Positions 54,623-62,594 of a stretch of DNA of 64,000 nt are shown in pieces (the first letter of the stretch is position 1; each line of letters starts with the position of its first letter). The translations under genes were made by a program, and so were the position numbers. The stretch is taken from NCBI RefSeq assembly GCF_014230315.1, contig NZ_JACLAW010000007.1:124001-188000 (forward strand). Reading direction: 5' to 3'. The notes under the pieces were generated by a model. The model worked only from the letters and a program-made list of their open reading frames with translations. It was not told the origin of the DNA and did no database searches. Source of the stretch: Novosphingobium flavum. Its GTDB lineage: Bacteria > Pseudomonadota > Alphaproteobacteria > Sphingomonadales > Sphingomonadaceae.

Positions 54623-55477
54623 TCAGTAGCCCGCCATCTCGCGCGCCTGGCCGATCACCCCGTAGGAGCGCTGCGGCGCGCTCATCAGGAAACGATAGCC
54701 CTCGCCGAGCAGGCGCTCGACGTTCTTGGCGTTGGTGTGGGGATTGCCGACGACCACGTTGTGCTTCTTGCAGGTCTCGACGATCTTGCGCATCGCACCG
54801 AGCACTTCGGGGTGCTCGTACTGGCGGGCGTAGCCCAGTTCCTGGCTGAGGTCGCCCTCGCCGATCAGGCAGAAGCCGATGCCCGGCACGTTGGCCAGCA
54901 TGTCGTCGAGGTTCTCGATCGCTTCCTCGCTCTCGATCATCAGGCCGACCAGCAGCTCGCCTTCCGGGGCCAGCGGCCAGACGTCGGCCTTGGCGTAGTA
55001 TTCCGGCTGGGTCAGGCCCCAGTAGCGGGCGGCCGTGGCCGGGCCGTCGCCGCGCACGCCCTTCGGCTCATAGAGCGGGGCGTTCTTCGGGCGGGCATAA
55101 CGGCAGGCCGCGACCGCGTTGTAGGCCTGTTCAACGGTCTTCACGTGCGGGGTGATGATCCCGTAGACGCCGCGATCGAGCGCCTGCTTGGCCTGCCAGT
55201 GATCCATCTCCGCGCCGTTGGACGGGATGCGGACCAGCGGGGTCACGGCCGGGGCGGGGCTGCCCTGCTTGAGGATCTGCTTGCGGTTGAGCAGGTACTG
55301 CAGGAAATCGCCCAGCGCCGACATGTCGAACGGATTGTGCTCCATCTCGACGACGAGGCCGTCATAGGGGCTGTCCGACAGGTCGATCGCGGTCTGCTTG
55401 TCCGACTTGGCAAAGCAGGTGAAGGCCGGCTTGCCCTCTTCGAAGGCGCGGATGATGCCGTTGAGGCGAGTGCTCAT
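54623..55477 (-). CDS. HpcH/HpaI-family class II aldolase
   Basis: The 284-residue TIM-barrel enzyme belongs to the HpcH/HpaI aldolase/citrate-lyase family. Metal-binding Glu in GLMIESEEAIENL and Asp in GEGDLSQELGY are present, along with TPLVRIPSNGAEM. It would cleave a 4-hydroxy-2-oxoacid to pyruvate plus an aldehyde or oxoacid. In the Sphingobium protocatechuate pathway this step uses the unrelated LigK; here an HpcH-type enzyme may take that place (inference). Within the operon it lies between the extradiol dioxygenase and the ThDP gene. Confidence 0.87.
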   Translation of the reverse strand: MSTRLNGIIRAFEEGKPAFTCFAKSDKQTAIDLSDSPYDGLVVEMEHNPFDMSALGDFLQYLLNRKQILKQGSPAPAVTPLVRIPSNGAEMDHWQAKQALDRGVYGIITPHVKTVEQAYNAVAACRYARPKNAPLYEPKGVRGDGPATAARYWGLTQPEYYAKADVWPLAPEGELLVGLMIESEEAIENLDDMLANVPGIGFCLIGEGDLSQELGYARQYEHPEVLGAMRKIVETCKKHNVVVGNPHTNAKNVERLLGEGYRFLMSAPQRSYGVIGQAREMAGY

Positions 55478-55510
55478 TGCTCTGAAATTCCTTGTTCGCG
55501 AAATTCGGGA

Positions 55511-56515
55511 TCAGGCGGCCTCGGGGGCCTGCCAGTACATGAAGCCCATGCCCTCGCCGGTGCCGGCGGCGGTGCGCCAGCAGGGCACGTAGTCGACCAA
55601 GGTCATCTCCGCGCCGGTCTGCTGCAGGGCCATCATGACGATCGAGTAGATCTTCACCTCTGAGGTGCCCGACTGGTAATAGGTGTCGGGGATCGCGGCG
55701 AGGCCCTCGTAGTCATAGGCGGCAAGCTTGCCCATCACGTCACGGTCGAACTCCTCGTCGTTGACGAAGTGCGACAGGCCGCCCGAGGCGATCACCGCCA
55801 CGCGGACGTCTTCCGGCCAGGCCTCGATCGCCTCGCGCAGGACGCGGCCGAACTCGATGCAGCGCTTCATCGAGGGCTGGGTCGGCGGGTAGAACAGGTT
55901 GAACAGTACCGGCACGTGCGGCGGCACCTCGTCGCCCATGATCTGGTGATAGACGAAGCTGTAGGCGTGGGGGACGACCGGATATTCCGGCGCATAGCCC
56001 TGGTTCTTTTCCATCCACACGTTCTGCGGCCAGGCCATCAGGTCGTTGAGGTCGAAGCTCTCGTCCTGGAACTTCTTGATCAGGTAGGTCGCCAGCTCCG
56101 GATAGGCCTTGTGGACCACGTGGTGGTCGGGCGCATAGACCGGGCGCTGCGGCGGGCCGTTGTGCACTTCCTCGCCGGTGTAGACGGTGATGCAGGGCGA
56201 CTGGTCAGGCCAGATTTCCTTCTGGTCCTTGCCCAGCACGATCACGACATCGACCTTGGCCCGCTCGTAGGCGGCGGCCATTTCGTCCAGCGCGGCGCGG
56301 CAGCGTGCTGCGCGCTCGGTCCGCTCCTCGATGGTCAGGAAGGGCTCGAAGGCTGCGCCGCGCAGCGCTTCCAGCTCTGGATAGGTATAGGTCTTGCCCT
56401 TGTACCAGAGCTCGGGATTGTTGCGGTCGCGGTCGCCGTTCTTCAGCCAGTCCTCGGGCTTCTGCCCAAGCATGCCGCTGTGCGGCACGGCCATGCCGAA
56501 TACGATCTTTGCCAT
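55511..56515 (-). CDS. Class III extradiol ring-cleavage dioxygenase, DesZ/LigB-like
   Basis: The 334-residue enzyme belongs to the LigB superfamily of Fe(II) extradiol dioxygenases. His 12 in GMAVPHSGML matches the first metal ligand of LigB. GKDQKEIWPD and ITVYTGEEV, VVPHAYSFVYHQIMGD, NLFYPPTQPSMKRCIEFGR and SGGLSHFVNDEEFDRD closely recall 3-O-methylgallate 3,4-dioxygenase DesZ. Start ATG 56515 is chosen since the conserved fold begins there; GAGGAG lies upstream. It probably opens a catechol- or gallate-type ring. No separate LigA-type small subunit is present, again DesZ-like. Confidence 0.85.
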   Translation of the reverse strand: MAKIVFGMAVPHSGMLGQKPEDWLKNGDRDRNNPELWYKGKTYTYPELEALRGAAFEPFLTIEERTERAARCRAALDEMAAAYERAKVDVVIVLGKDQKEIWPDQSPCITVYTGEEVHNGPPQRPVYAPDHHVVHKAYPELATYLIKKFQDESFDLNDLMAWPQNVWMEKNQGYAPEYPVVPHAYSFVYHQIMGDEVPPHVPVLFNLFYPPTQPSMKRCIEFGRVLREAIEAWPEDVRVAVIASGGLSHFVNDEEFDRDVMGKLAAYDYEGLAAIPDTYYQSGTSEVKIYSIVMMALQQTGAEMTLVDYVPCWRTAAGTGEGMGFMYWQAPEAA

Positions 56516-56630
56516 TTTAAGCAAACTCCTCAAGGCGCAGGCTGGCTGCCCGTTCGCCGTCATTCACGATCACAAGTCATCCCGGCCTCCGCGCGCTGCC
56601 GCAAGGCAGGCGCGCGGAGCGGGGGCGAAG

Positions 56631-57953
56631 TCAGATAACGTCAACCTTGGGCGCCCACTTGCGCCGCATCAGGACCCAGGTGCTCAGCGCGCCGATGACA
56701 AGGAAGACACCGATCATCATCATCGGCAGGTCATAGTTGTTGTTGCTGATGTGCAGCAGCCAGCCGGTCAGCGCGCCGGCGACGCCGCCGGCGAGGCTGG
56801 TAGCGACCTGCTGCACCCCGGTGGCAAGGCCGACCGCGGGCTTGGGGATCAGGGTGATGCGGCACAGGGCAAGGTTATTGGCCGTGGCAAGGCCCAGCGA
56901 CGAGAGCGAGAACACGTTCCAGAACAACGCCATCTCGAGCGATTCGGTCTGGACGCCGAGCAGGACGGTGCAGGCCCCGACGAAGCCGGCCACGACGAAG
57001 CACTTGCGGGTGGTCACCGGGTCGCCGCCGCGGGCGATGATGCGGTCCGCCGCCCAGCCGGCGATGATTGCGACGATGGCGATGCCGGCGAAGCTGAAGA
57101 AGGTGTAGACGCCCGAACTCTCGAGGCTGAGACCACGCTCATTGTGCAGGTAATCCGGCATCCACTGCATGCAGAAGAAGGTGAAGTAGCCGTAGCAGAA
57201 GTTCGAGATCATCGCGCCCCAGACCACCGGGCTCACCAGAATGTTGCGCATCGGCACCGAGGAGGCGGCGCGCTTCTTTGCGGCGCGGGCCTCGATCTTG
57301 GGGAAGTCGTTGCGGGTCAGGGCCAGCCAGGGAATCAGCCAGATCAGGCCGACGATGCCGGTGGCGATGAACATGATCCGCCAGGAATGCATGTTGATCA
57401 ACCAGATCGCGACGGGAGCGCCGATTGCCGGGCCGAACTTGTTGCCGGCGGCGAGGATGCCGGCTGCCGTTCCGCTGTGCCGGTCGCCGAAGTTGTCCCG
57501 CACCCAGCGGAAGCTGGCGGGAATGGCAATCGCCTCGGCCGCGCCGATGATGAAGCGCATCATGATCAGGCCGGCCAACGCGTCCATCATGCCGGTCAGC
57601 GCTGTGGCCACGCTCCACAGGGCAAAGCAGATCGCATAGGGCCACTTCACGCCGTAGCGATCGACCACGTAACCCATCGGGATCTGGACCAGGCCGTAGG
57701 ACCAGAAGAAGGCCGAGTTGAGCCAGCCCTTGTCAAGGTCGGTCAGGCCGAAATGGGTCTTGAAGCTTTCCGCGGCGATGGCCGAGGACATGCTGGTGCG
57801 ATCGACGTAGCTGATCAGCACACCAGTCGCGAGGAGCAGCAGGACGAACCAGAGGGCCGTTGTCGAGAGCGGGGGAAGGGCGGAGGCGCCCGGTTCGGCA
57901 TCGCCGACCGCTCCCGTGGCGGTGCCGGCTGGCGTTTGCGGGGACGATGCCAT
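56631..57953 (-). CDS. MFS transporter, anion:cation symporter (aromatic acid/glucarate-type)
   Basis: The 440-residue, 12-helix transporter has the MFS signatures GYVVDRYGVKWPY between helices 2 and 3 and ISYVDRTSMSSAIAAESF in helix 1, where ACS-family members read Y-x-D-R. Helix 4-5 includes RFIIGAAEAIAIPASFRWV. A Pro/Ala-rich 30-residue cytoplasmic start is unusual but harmless. In the middle of the aromatic operon, it probably takes up the aromatic acid substrate. Confidence 0.88.
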   Translation of the reverse strand: MASSPQTPAGTATGAVGDAEPGASALPPLSTTALWFVLLLLATGVLISYVDRTSMSSAIAAESFKTHFGLTDLDKGWLNSAFFWSYGLVQIPMGYVVDRYGVKWPYAICFALWSVATALTGMMDALAGLIMMRFIIGAAEAIAIPASFRWVRDNFGDRHSGTAAGILAAGNKFGPAIGAPVAIWLINMHSWRIMFIATGIVGLIWLIPWLALTRNDFPKIEARAAKKRAASSVPMRNILVSPVVWGAMISNFCYGYFTFFCMQWMPDYLHNERGLSLESSGVYTFFSFAGIAIVAIIAGWAADRIIARGGDPVTTRKCFVVAGFVGACTVLLGVQTESLEMALFWNVFSLSSLGLATANNLALCRITLIPKPAVGLATGVQQVATSLAGGVAGALTGWLLHISNNNYDLPMMMIGVFLVIGALSTWVLMRRKWAPKVDVI

Positions 57954-58000
57954 GAGGTGTGCTCTCCTAGAAAACCAAGTTCATGAATGCTCGGCGCGGA

Positions 58001-58855
58001 TCAATCCGCAAGCTGCGGATAGAGCTTGAGAGCGGTCCCACCGAAAATCCACTCTTGGTCTTCCTCGCTGAGGCAGGCAAGACGGTCCTTCGCCGTGGCG
58101 AGAATTTCGCTGAGCGTACCGGGCGAGGTCGGAAAGTTAGAGCCCCAGGCGAGGTGGTCCGCGCCGAAGGCCTCGACCACCTTGGGGAAGAAGGTCTCGG
58201 GGCTGGCCGCGCCCTTCTTGACGTCGCCCATGATGCGCGGGGTGAGCTTCATGTATATGTTGGGGAGCGCCGCCAGTTCGAACAGGCTCGCGGCATTGGC
58301 ATAGGGCGGGCCGTCGAGCACGTCCGGGCGGCCGAGGTGATCCATGATGATGTTCACGTTCGGGAAGCGCCGGGCCAGCGCGGTCACCTGCGGCAGGCCG
58401 ATCGGGCCGGTCTGGATGCACATCGGAATGCCGAGTTCGCCGAGCAGTTCCCAAGCCGGGTAGGCCGCCGGGTTTTCCAGTTCAGTCGGATCGAAGTCCT
58501 TGGTCGATCCGCCGGTGAAGATGCGCAGGCCGCCGAGGCCCTTGCCGACCCATTCGCGGATCGTTGCAACGGCGTCGGGTGCTGCAACGTCGACCGAGCC
58601 AACCGCGAGCAAGCGGTCCGCATACTGGTTGCAGCCGTCGACCACGTAGGAGTTGTCGAAGCCGTAAGTGGTCGACGAATGGACCACGGCGGCCTTCTGC
58701 ACGCCGGCTTCGTCCATCGCGGCGATCAGCGCCTCGACCGTGTTGGGCCGTTCCTGCGACCAGTCCGACCGCTTGCCGAACAGCGGCGCGGGCGGATAGC
58801 GCGTCTCGTCGTCGGAAATGATGTGCGGATGGATGTCGACATAGTTGGAAGGCAT
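58001..58855 (-). CDS. Amidohydrolase-2 family protein, LigI-like (pyrone-dicarboxylate lactonase type)
   Basis: The 284-residue TIM-barrel hydrolase has the DIHPH motif (His 9, His 11), GLGGLRIF, IIMDHLGRPD (Asp 172, His 173) and, at the end of strand 8, AWGSNFP, in which the catalytic Asp of LigI-type enzymes is replaced by Asn 240; SNFP also occurs in some COG3618 relatives. LigI opens 2-pyrone-4,6-dicarboxylate to 4-oxalomesaconate, the substrate of the LigJ-like enzyme of this cluster, so that role would fit, but the substrate is inferred. Confidence 0.8.
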   Translation of the reverse strand: MPSNYVDIHPHIISDDETRYPPAPLFGKRSDWSQERPNTVEALIAAMDEAGVQKAAVVHSSTTYGFDNSYVVDGCNQYADRLLAVGSVDVAAPDAVATIREWVGKGLGGLRIFTGGSTKDFDPTELENPAAYPAWELLGELGIPMCIQTGPIGLPQVTALARRFPNVNIIMDHLGRPDVLDGPPYANAASLFELAALPNIYMKLTPRIMGDVKKGAASPETFFPKVVEAFGADHLAWGSNFPTSPGTLSEILATAKDRLACLSEEDQEWIFGGTALKLYPQLAD

Positions 58856-58995
58856 TGCTCAGGCTCCTAGCCGGTCGCCTGTCCCGGCGCCGGTCGATTC
58901 CCCGTGCATCTGCACCTCCGGACCCGCAAGGTGGTAGTTCATACTGTGGCAGGGGGTATAAGTTCCCGGCACTGAATCGCTGGGCGCGGACACAT

Positions 58996-60249
58996 TCAGC
59001 CCGCGAATCCCATGGCCCGGAGATAAGCGAGCCGCACGGCGTCGGGCTGGCCGGCCGCCCATGGATTGCCGGCGGCACGGCGGCTGAGAAAGGGGTGGGC
59101 CAGCCATTCCGCTCGCGGGATGGCGGCCAGGTAGTGGGCATTGGCATTGGGCAGCGGCACGCGGGCTGCCCGCTCCGGATCGCGGATCAGGCCCGAGGGG
59201 TCTTCGCCCCGTTCGATCGCGGCGAGGTCTCGCTGCAGGCGGCGGCGCAGCATCGCGATGCCCTTGTCGCTTGCCGAAAGGGTCTCGCGCGTGCGGTCTG
59301 CGATCGTGCCCTGGCCGACCCAGCCGACGATGTCCTGGTTGATCACGTGGCTGGTGATCCAGCGGCCCGCCTCGTCGCGGATCGGGCTGTGCCAGGCTGG
59401 AATCCGCTCCTGCACGTAGGGTTCGCTCTCCTGCGGGACGCGGGTGTAGAACCACGAGACCGACAGCGTGTTCTCGTCGTCGATCGGCACCCGCCATTCG
59501 ATGTGGTCGCCAAGGTAAAAACCGTTGGGCCAGAGGCAGACCCGGCCGATGGTCCACATCTCATCGCTCTCGTTCATCCCTTCGCGCAGGCGGCGATAGG
59601 TCAGGCCGAACTCGAACTCGTCGAATTCCACCTTGGTGTGCCGGGCCGCGCTGCTCGCGCTCGCACCCTTCAGGCGCTGCGGCCAGTTTTCGTGAAGCCA
59701 CTCGAAATGCACCGGGTCGATCGAGTTTTCCTGGCACTGCAGCCAGTTGCAGGGAATGTCGGAGAGGACGACTTCGCAGAAGCCGTTGTCGCGGGCAAAA
59801 TGCTCCCACACCGGCAGTTCGGGGGCGGGCAGGGGCCCCATGTAGGCCCAGAGCATGCCGGCCAGTTCGCGCACCGGATAGGCCGCAATGCTGCAGGCCT
59901 GCTTCAGCCGGTGGGCGGGCAGGACGATGTCGTCGTAGGGCACCGAGGTGACCGCGCCCGCGGCGTTCATCGCCCAGCCGTGGTAGGAGCAGCGCAGGCC
60001 GTCCGGCTCGACGAAGCCATAGGCAAGGTCGGCGCGGCGGTGCGGGCAATGCCGGTCGATCAGCCCGTGGTTGCCGGACAGGTCGCGGTAGAGGACCAGG
60101 TCCTCGCCGAACAGGCGGACCGGCTTGATCGGCTGGTCGTCAAGCTCGGCGGCGCCGGCGACCGGGTGCCAGTAGCGCCGCAGCAATTGCCCCATCGGGG
60201 CAGGGCCGCTGACCCGGGTGAGAAGGTCGTTCTGCTCCCGGGTCAGCAT
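58996..60249 (-). CDS. Rieske non-heme iron oxygenase, phthalate dioxygenase/O-demethylase family
   Basis: The 417-residue oxygenase alpha subunit has the Rieske ligands Cys 68, His 70, Cys 87 and His 90 (CPH ... CSYH) and the mononuclear iron site with Asp 178, His 181 and His 186 (NSIDPVHFEWLH). Length and the opening MLTREQNDLLTRVSGPAPMG match phthalate 4,5-dioxygenase and the LigX-type O-demethylases. No ferredoxin, reductase or cis-dihydrodiol dehydrogenase gene is nearby, which favours O-demethylation or monohydroxylation over dihydroxylation. It follows the LigJ-like gene by 11 nt. Confidence 0.9.
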   Translation of the reverse strand: MLTREQNDLLTRVSGPAPMGQLLRRYWHPVAGAAELDDQPIKPVRLFGEDLVLYRDLSGNHGLIDRHCPHRRADLAYGFVEPDGLRCSYHGWAMNAAGAVTSVPYDDIVLPAHRLKQACSIAAYPVRELAGMLWAYMGPLPAPELPVWEHFARDNGFCEVVLSDIPCNWLQCQENSIDPVHFEWLHENWPQRLKGASASSAARHTKVEFDEFEFGLTYRRLREGMNESDEMWTIGRVCLWPNGFYLGDHIEWRVPIDDENTLSVSWFYTRVPQESEPYVQERIPAWHSPIRDEAGRWITSHVINQDIVGWVGQGTIADRTRETLSASDKGIAMLRRRLQRDLAAIERGEDPSGLIRDPERAARVPLPNANAHYLAAIPRAEWLAHPFLSRRAAGNPWAAGQPDAVRLAYLRAMGFAG

Positions 60250-60260
60250 GCCGTGTTACC

Positions 60261-61286
60261 TCAGAGGCCGCGCGACTTGAGCAGGGCGTCGAGGCGCGGA
60301 TAGACGCGGCGGGCATTGCCCTCGAAGATCGCCTTGCGGTCCTCGTCGGTCAGCGCTTCGCACTGGTCGACATAGCGCTTGGTGTCGTCGAAGTAGTGGC
60401 CGGTGCAGGGGTCCTTGCCGCGCACGGCGCCGATCATTTCCGAACCGAACAGCACGTTGCTGGTCGGCACGACCTTGGTCAGCAGTTCGACGCCCGGGTG
60501 GTGGTACACGCAGGTGTCGAAGAACACGTTGTCGAGCAGGCCTTCGAGCGGACGGTTCATCATCTCGAGGCTCATGCCGCGATAACGGCCCCAGTGGTAG
60601 GGCACCGCGCCGCCGCCGTGCGGGATGACCAGGCGCAGGGTCGGGAAATCCTCGAACAGGCTGGACTGCAGGATCTGCATGAACACCGAGGTGTCGGCAT
60701 TGATGTAGTGCGCGCCGGTGCCATGGAAGTTCGGGTTGCACGAGGCCGCCACGTGAACCATCGCCGGAACGTCCAGTTCGCACAGCGCTTCGAACAGCGG
60801 GTACCATTCCTTGTCGGTGAAGGGCTTGCCGGTCCAGTAGCCGCCGGTCGGGTCCGGGTTCACGTTGACGCCGACGAAGCCGAGTTCGTTGACCATGCGC
60901 TTCAGTTCGGGGACCGAGTTCTTCGGCGGGGCATAGGGGCTCTGCGGCAGCATGCCGACCGGCACGAAGTTGTCCGGGTAGATGTCGCAGACGCGGCGGA
61001 CGAGGTCGTTGCTGATCGTCGCCCATTCGAGGCTGGTGCGCTCGTTGCCGAGGTGGTGGCTCATCAGGCCTGCGATCGGCGAGAACAGGGTGAGGTCGCC
61101 GCCGCGCTCCTGCTGCAGCTTGAGCTGGCCGTTGCCGACGCCCTCGCGGATGTCGTCGTCGGTTACGATGCAGTCCTTGACGGACGGGGCATTGGCTTCG
61201 TCATTGGCCGCGGCGACCTGGCGGTTGCGCCAGTCGCGGAACGAGGCCGGAACGGTCGTGAAATGGCCGTGGCAGTCGATGATCAT
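60261..61286 (-). CDS. 4-oxalomesaconate hydratase, LigJ-like
   Basis: The 341-residue amidohydrolase-superfamily protein begins MIIDCHGHF with His 6 and His 8, has His 178 in AMVHVAAS, and Glu 283 in LFGSEMIG. These match the Zn site of Sphingobium LigJ as I recall it (His 6, His 8, His 178, Glu 284), where Glu replaces the Asp usual in the superfamily. LigJ hydrates 4-oxalomesaconate to 4-carboxy-4-hydroxy-2-oxoadipate in the protocatechuate 4,5-cleavage pathway. Gene order with the Rieske and LigI-like genes supports this. Confidence 0.87.
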   Translation of the reverse strand: MIIDCHGHFTTVPASFRDWRNRQVAAANDEANAPSVKDCIVTDDDIREGVGNGQLKLQQERGGDLTLFSPIAGLMSHHLGNERTSLEWATISNDLVRRVCDIYPDNFVPVGMLPQSPYAPPKNSVPELKRMVNELGFVGVNVNPDPTGGYWTGKPFTDKEWYPLFEALCELDVPAMVHVAASCNPNFHGTGAHYINADTSVFMQILQSSLFEDFPTLRLVIPHGGGAVPYHWGRYRGMSLEMMNRPLEGLLDNVFFDTCVYHHPGVELLTKVVPTSNVLFGSEMIGAVRGKDPCTGHYFDDTKRYVDQCEALTDEDRKAIFEGNARRVYPRLDALLKSRGL

Positions 61287-61387
61287 GGGAATTCCCCGGT
61301 TGATAAACGTAGAAAGAAGCCCGGAAGGGCGCGGCGCGCCGCAACCCTCCGGGCCGCTGGGTGGCGCCCTGGGGCGCCGTCAGGCGA

Positions 61388-62374
61388 TCAGGCGAACGAA
61401 GGCGCCTTGAGCGGGTCGACGAACAGTTCGTCCATGGTCATCCGGCTGGGGATGAGGCCCTGGTCGTAGGCGGTCTTTTCGAGGGCTTCGATCGTGGCGC
61501 GGTTTTCCTCGATGCCGTAGGGCAGCGGGTCCGGCCCGACGATCTCGGTCAGCGCCTTGTACTTCTTGGCCACGCCGCTGCTGTCCTCGCCCGAGTGCAT
61601 CTTCTCGAGCCACTGGTCCTTCGCCTTGGTGAAGGCATCGTTGAGCGACTTGGCGATCCACGGGTGCTGCTCCAGCACCGAGTCCTTGACCACGATCGTG
61701 CCGTGCATCGGATAGACCTTGGTGCGGGCGTAGTATTCGGCTTCCAGTTCGACCGCGTTGGGGAAGAGGTCGGGATAATTGGTCTCGACTTCCTGCCAGC
61801 CGCCGGTCGGCGCGCCAGTACGGCCGATCCCGGCCGCGCCGTCGAACCCGGCAATGATGTCGCCGCGGGCCATCATGTCGGCCAGGCTGTCACCGGCCGG
61901 CACGTGCTTGACGTTGGCGGGGAGCTGCAGTTCCTGCACGTGCTCCTCGTCGTCCACCCACCAGGTGATCTTGTTGTTGTCGACGCCGAATTCGTCGATC
62001 AGCACCTGACGGGTCCACACCCCGGTGGTCACCGAGTAGGCGCGCACGCCGCACTGCTTGCCTTCGAGGTCCTTGGGGCTGGTGATCCCGGCATCCGGGC
62101 GGACCAGCAGGCCCGAGTGGTGGAAGCGGCGCACGACGAAGATCGGCAGGGCCTTGAACGGCTTACCGTAGGCGCGGGCGATGATGTAGGTGGTTGGCGC
62201 GATCTCGCAGACGTCGAATTCCAGATCGCGGACCATGCGGCGGAACGCGCCGATCTGCGGCTTGGTGACAATGAATTCGGGCTCGACGCCCTCGATCTCG
62301 ATTTCGCCCGAACGGATGGCCGCGGTGTGCGGATGTTCCGTCGAGATGGCGATCTTGAGCGGTACCTTCGACAA
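61388..62374 (-). CDS. 4,5-dihydroxyphthalate decarboxylase (Pht5/PhtD) family protein
   Basis: The 328-residue protein, without a signal peptide, has the length and motifs of 4,5-dihydroxyphthalate decarboxylase: LKIAISTEHPHTAAIRSGEI, EFDVCEIAPTTYIIARAYGK, GKQCGVRAYSVTTGVWTRQV and YGIEENRATIEALEKTAYDQ. I chose TTG 62374 because GGGAGA lies just before it; the frame extends to an ATG at 62425, but that stretch has no family similarity. First gene of the aromatic operon, divergent from the LysR-type regulator, and paralogous to the last gene. Confidence 0.82.
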   Translation of the reverse strand: MSKVPLKIAISTEHPHTAAIRSGEIEIEGVEPEFIVTKPQIGAFRRMVRDLEFDVCEIAPTTYIIARAYGKPFKALPIFVVRRFHHSGLLVRPDAGITSPKDLEGKQCGVRAYSVTTGVWTRQVLIDEFGVDNNKITWWVDDEEHVQELQLPANVKHVPAGDSLADMMARGDIIAGFDGAAGIGRTGAPTGGWQEVETNYPDLFPNAVELEAEYYARTKVYPMHGTIVVKDSVLEQHPWIAKSLNDAFTKAKDQWLEKMHSGEDSSGVAKKYKALTEIVGPDPLPYGIEENRATIEALEKTAYDQGLIPSRMTMDELFVDPLKAPSFA

Positions 62375-62529
62375 GACAATTCTCCCGTGAAAAACGTGGC
62401 GCCTGCCTTCGCCAAGCCCATGCATGTGTCAACGCGCCCGAACGCGCAACCAAAGGCCCCGGACGGGTTTTCAATCAAGCCTTCCCGCGTCGGGCAGCCG
62501 CTGCCGTGCGGCGGCTTGTCGCGAAGCTG

Positions 62530-62556
62530 ATACAAAACGACTTTTGAATATGTATA
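62530..62556. promoter_or_regulatory. Candidate regulator site in the divergent LysR/operon spacer
   Basis: An AT-rich element holds two nested inverted repeats: ATACA/TGTAT (62530-62534, 62551-62555) and CAAAA/TTTTG (62533-62537, 62542-62546). It is the most AT-rich segment of the 220-nt spacer and suits binding by the divergent LysR-type regulator; assignment is inference. Confidence 0.4.
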
Positions 62557-62594
62557 AGCAACGTGCTATCGCCCCGCGCTCAGGGAGCGGTTCA

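Noticed and set aside
55511..56515. Calling the extradiol enzyme protocatechuate 4,5-dioxygenase (ligB)
   Set aside because: No LigA subunit gene is present, and the DQ-E and YTGEE segments look closer to DesZ-type gallate/3-O-methylgallate enzymes, so a narrower name is not justified.
62424..62594. Longer N-terminus for the LysR-type regulator
   Set aside because: The upstream stretch covers the operon promoter region, is basic and without HTH similarity, and lacks a ribosome-binding site, unlike ATG 62595.
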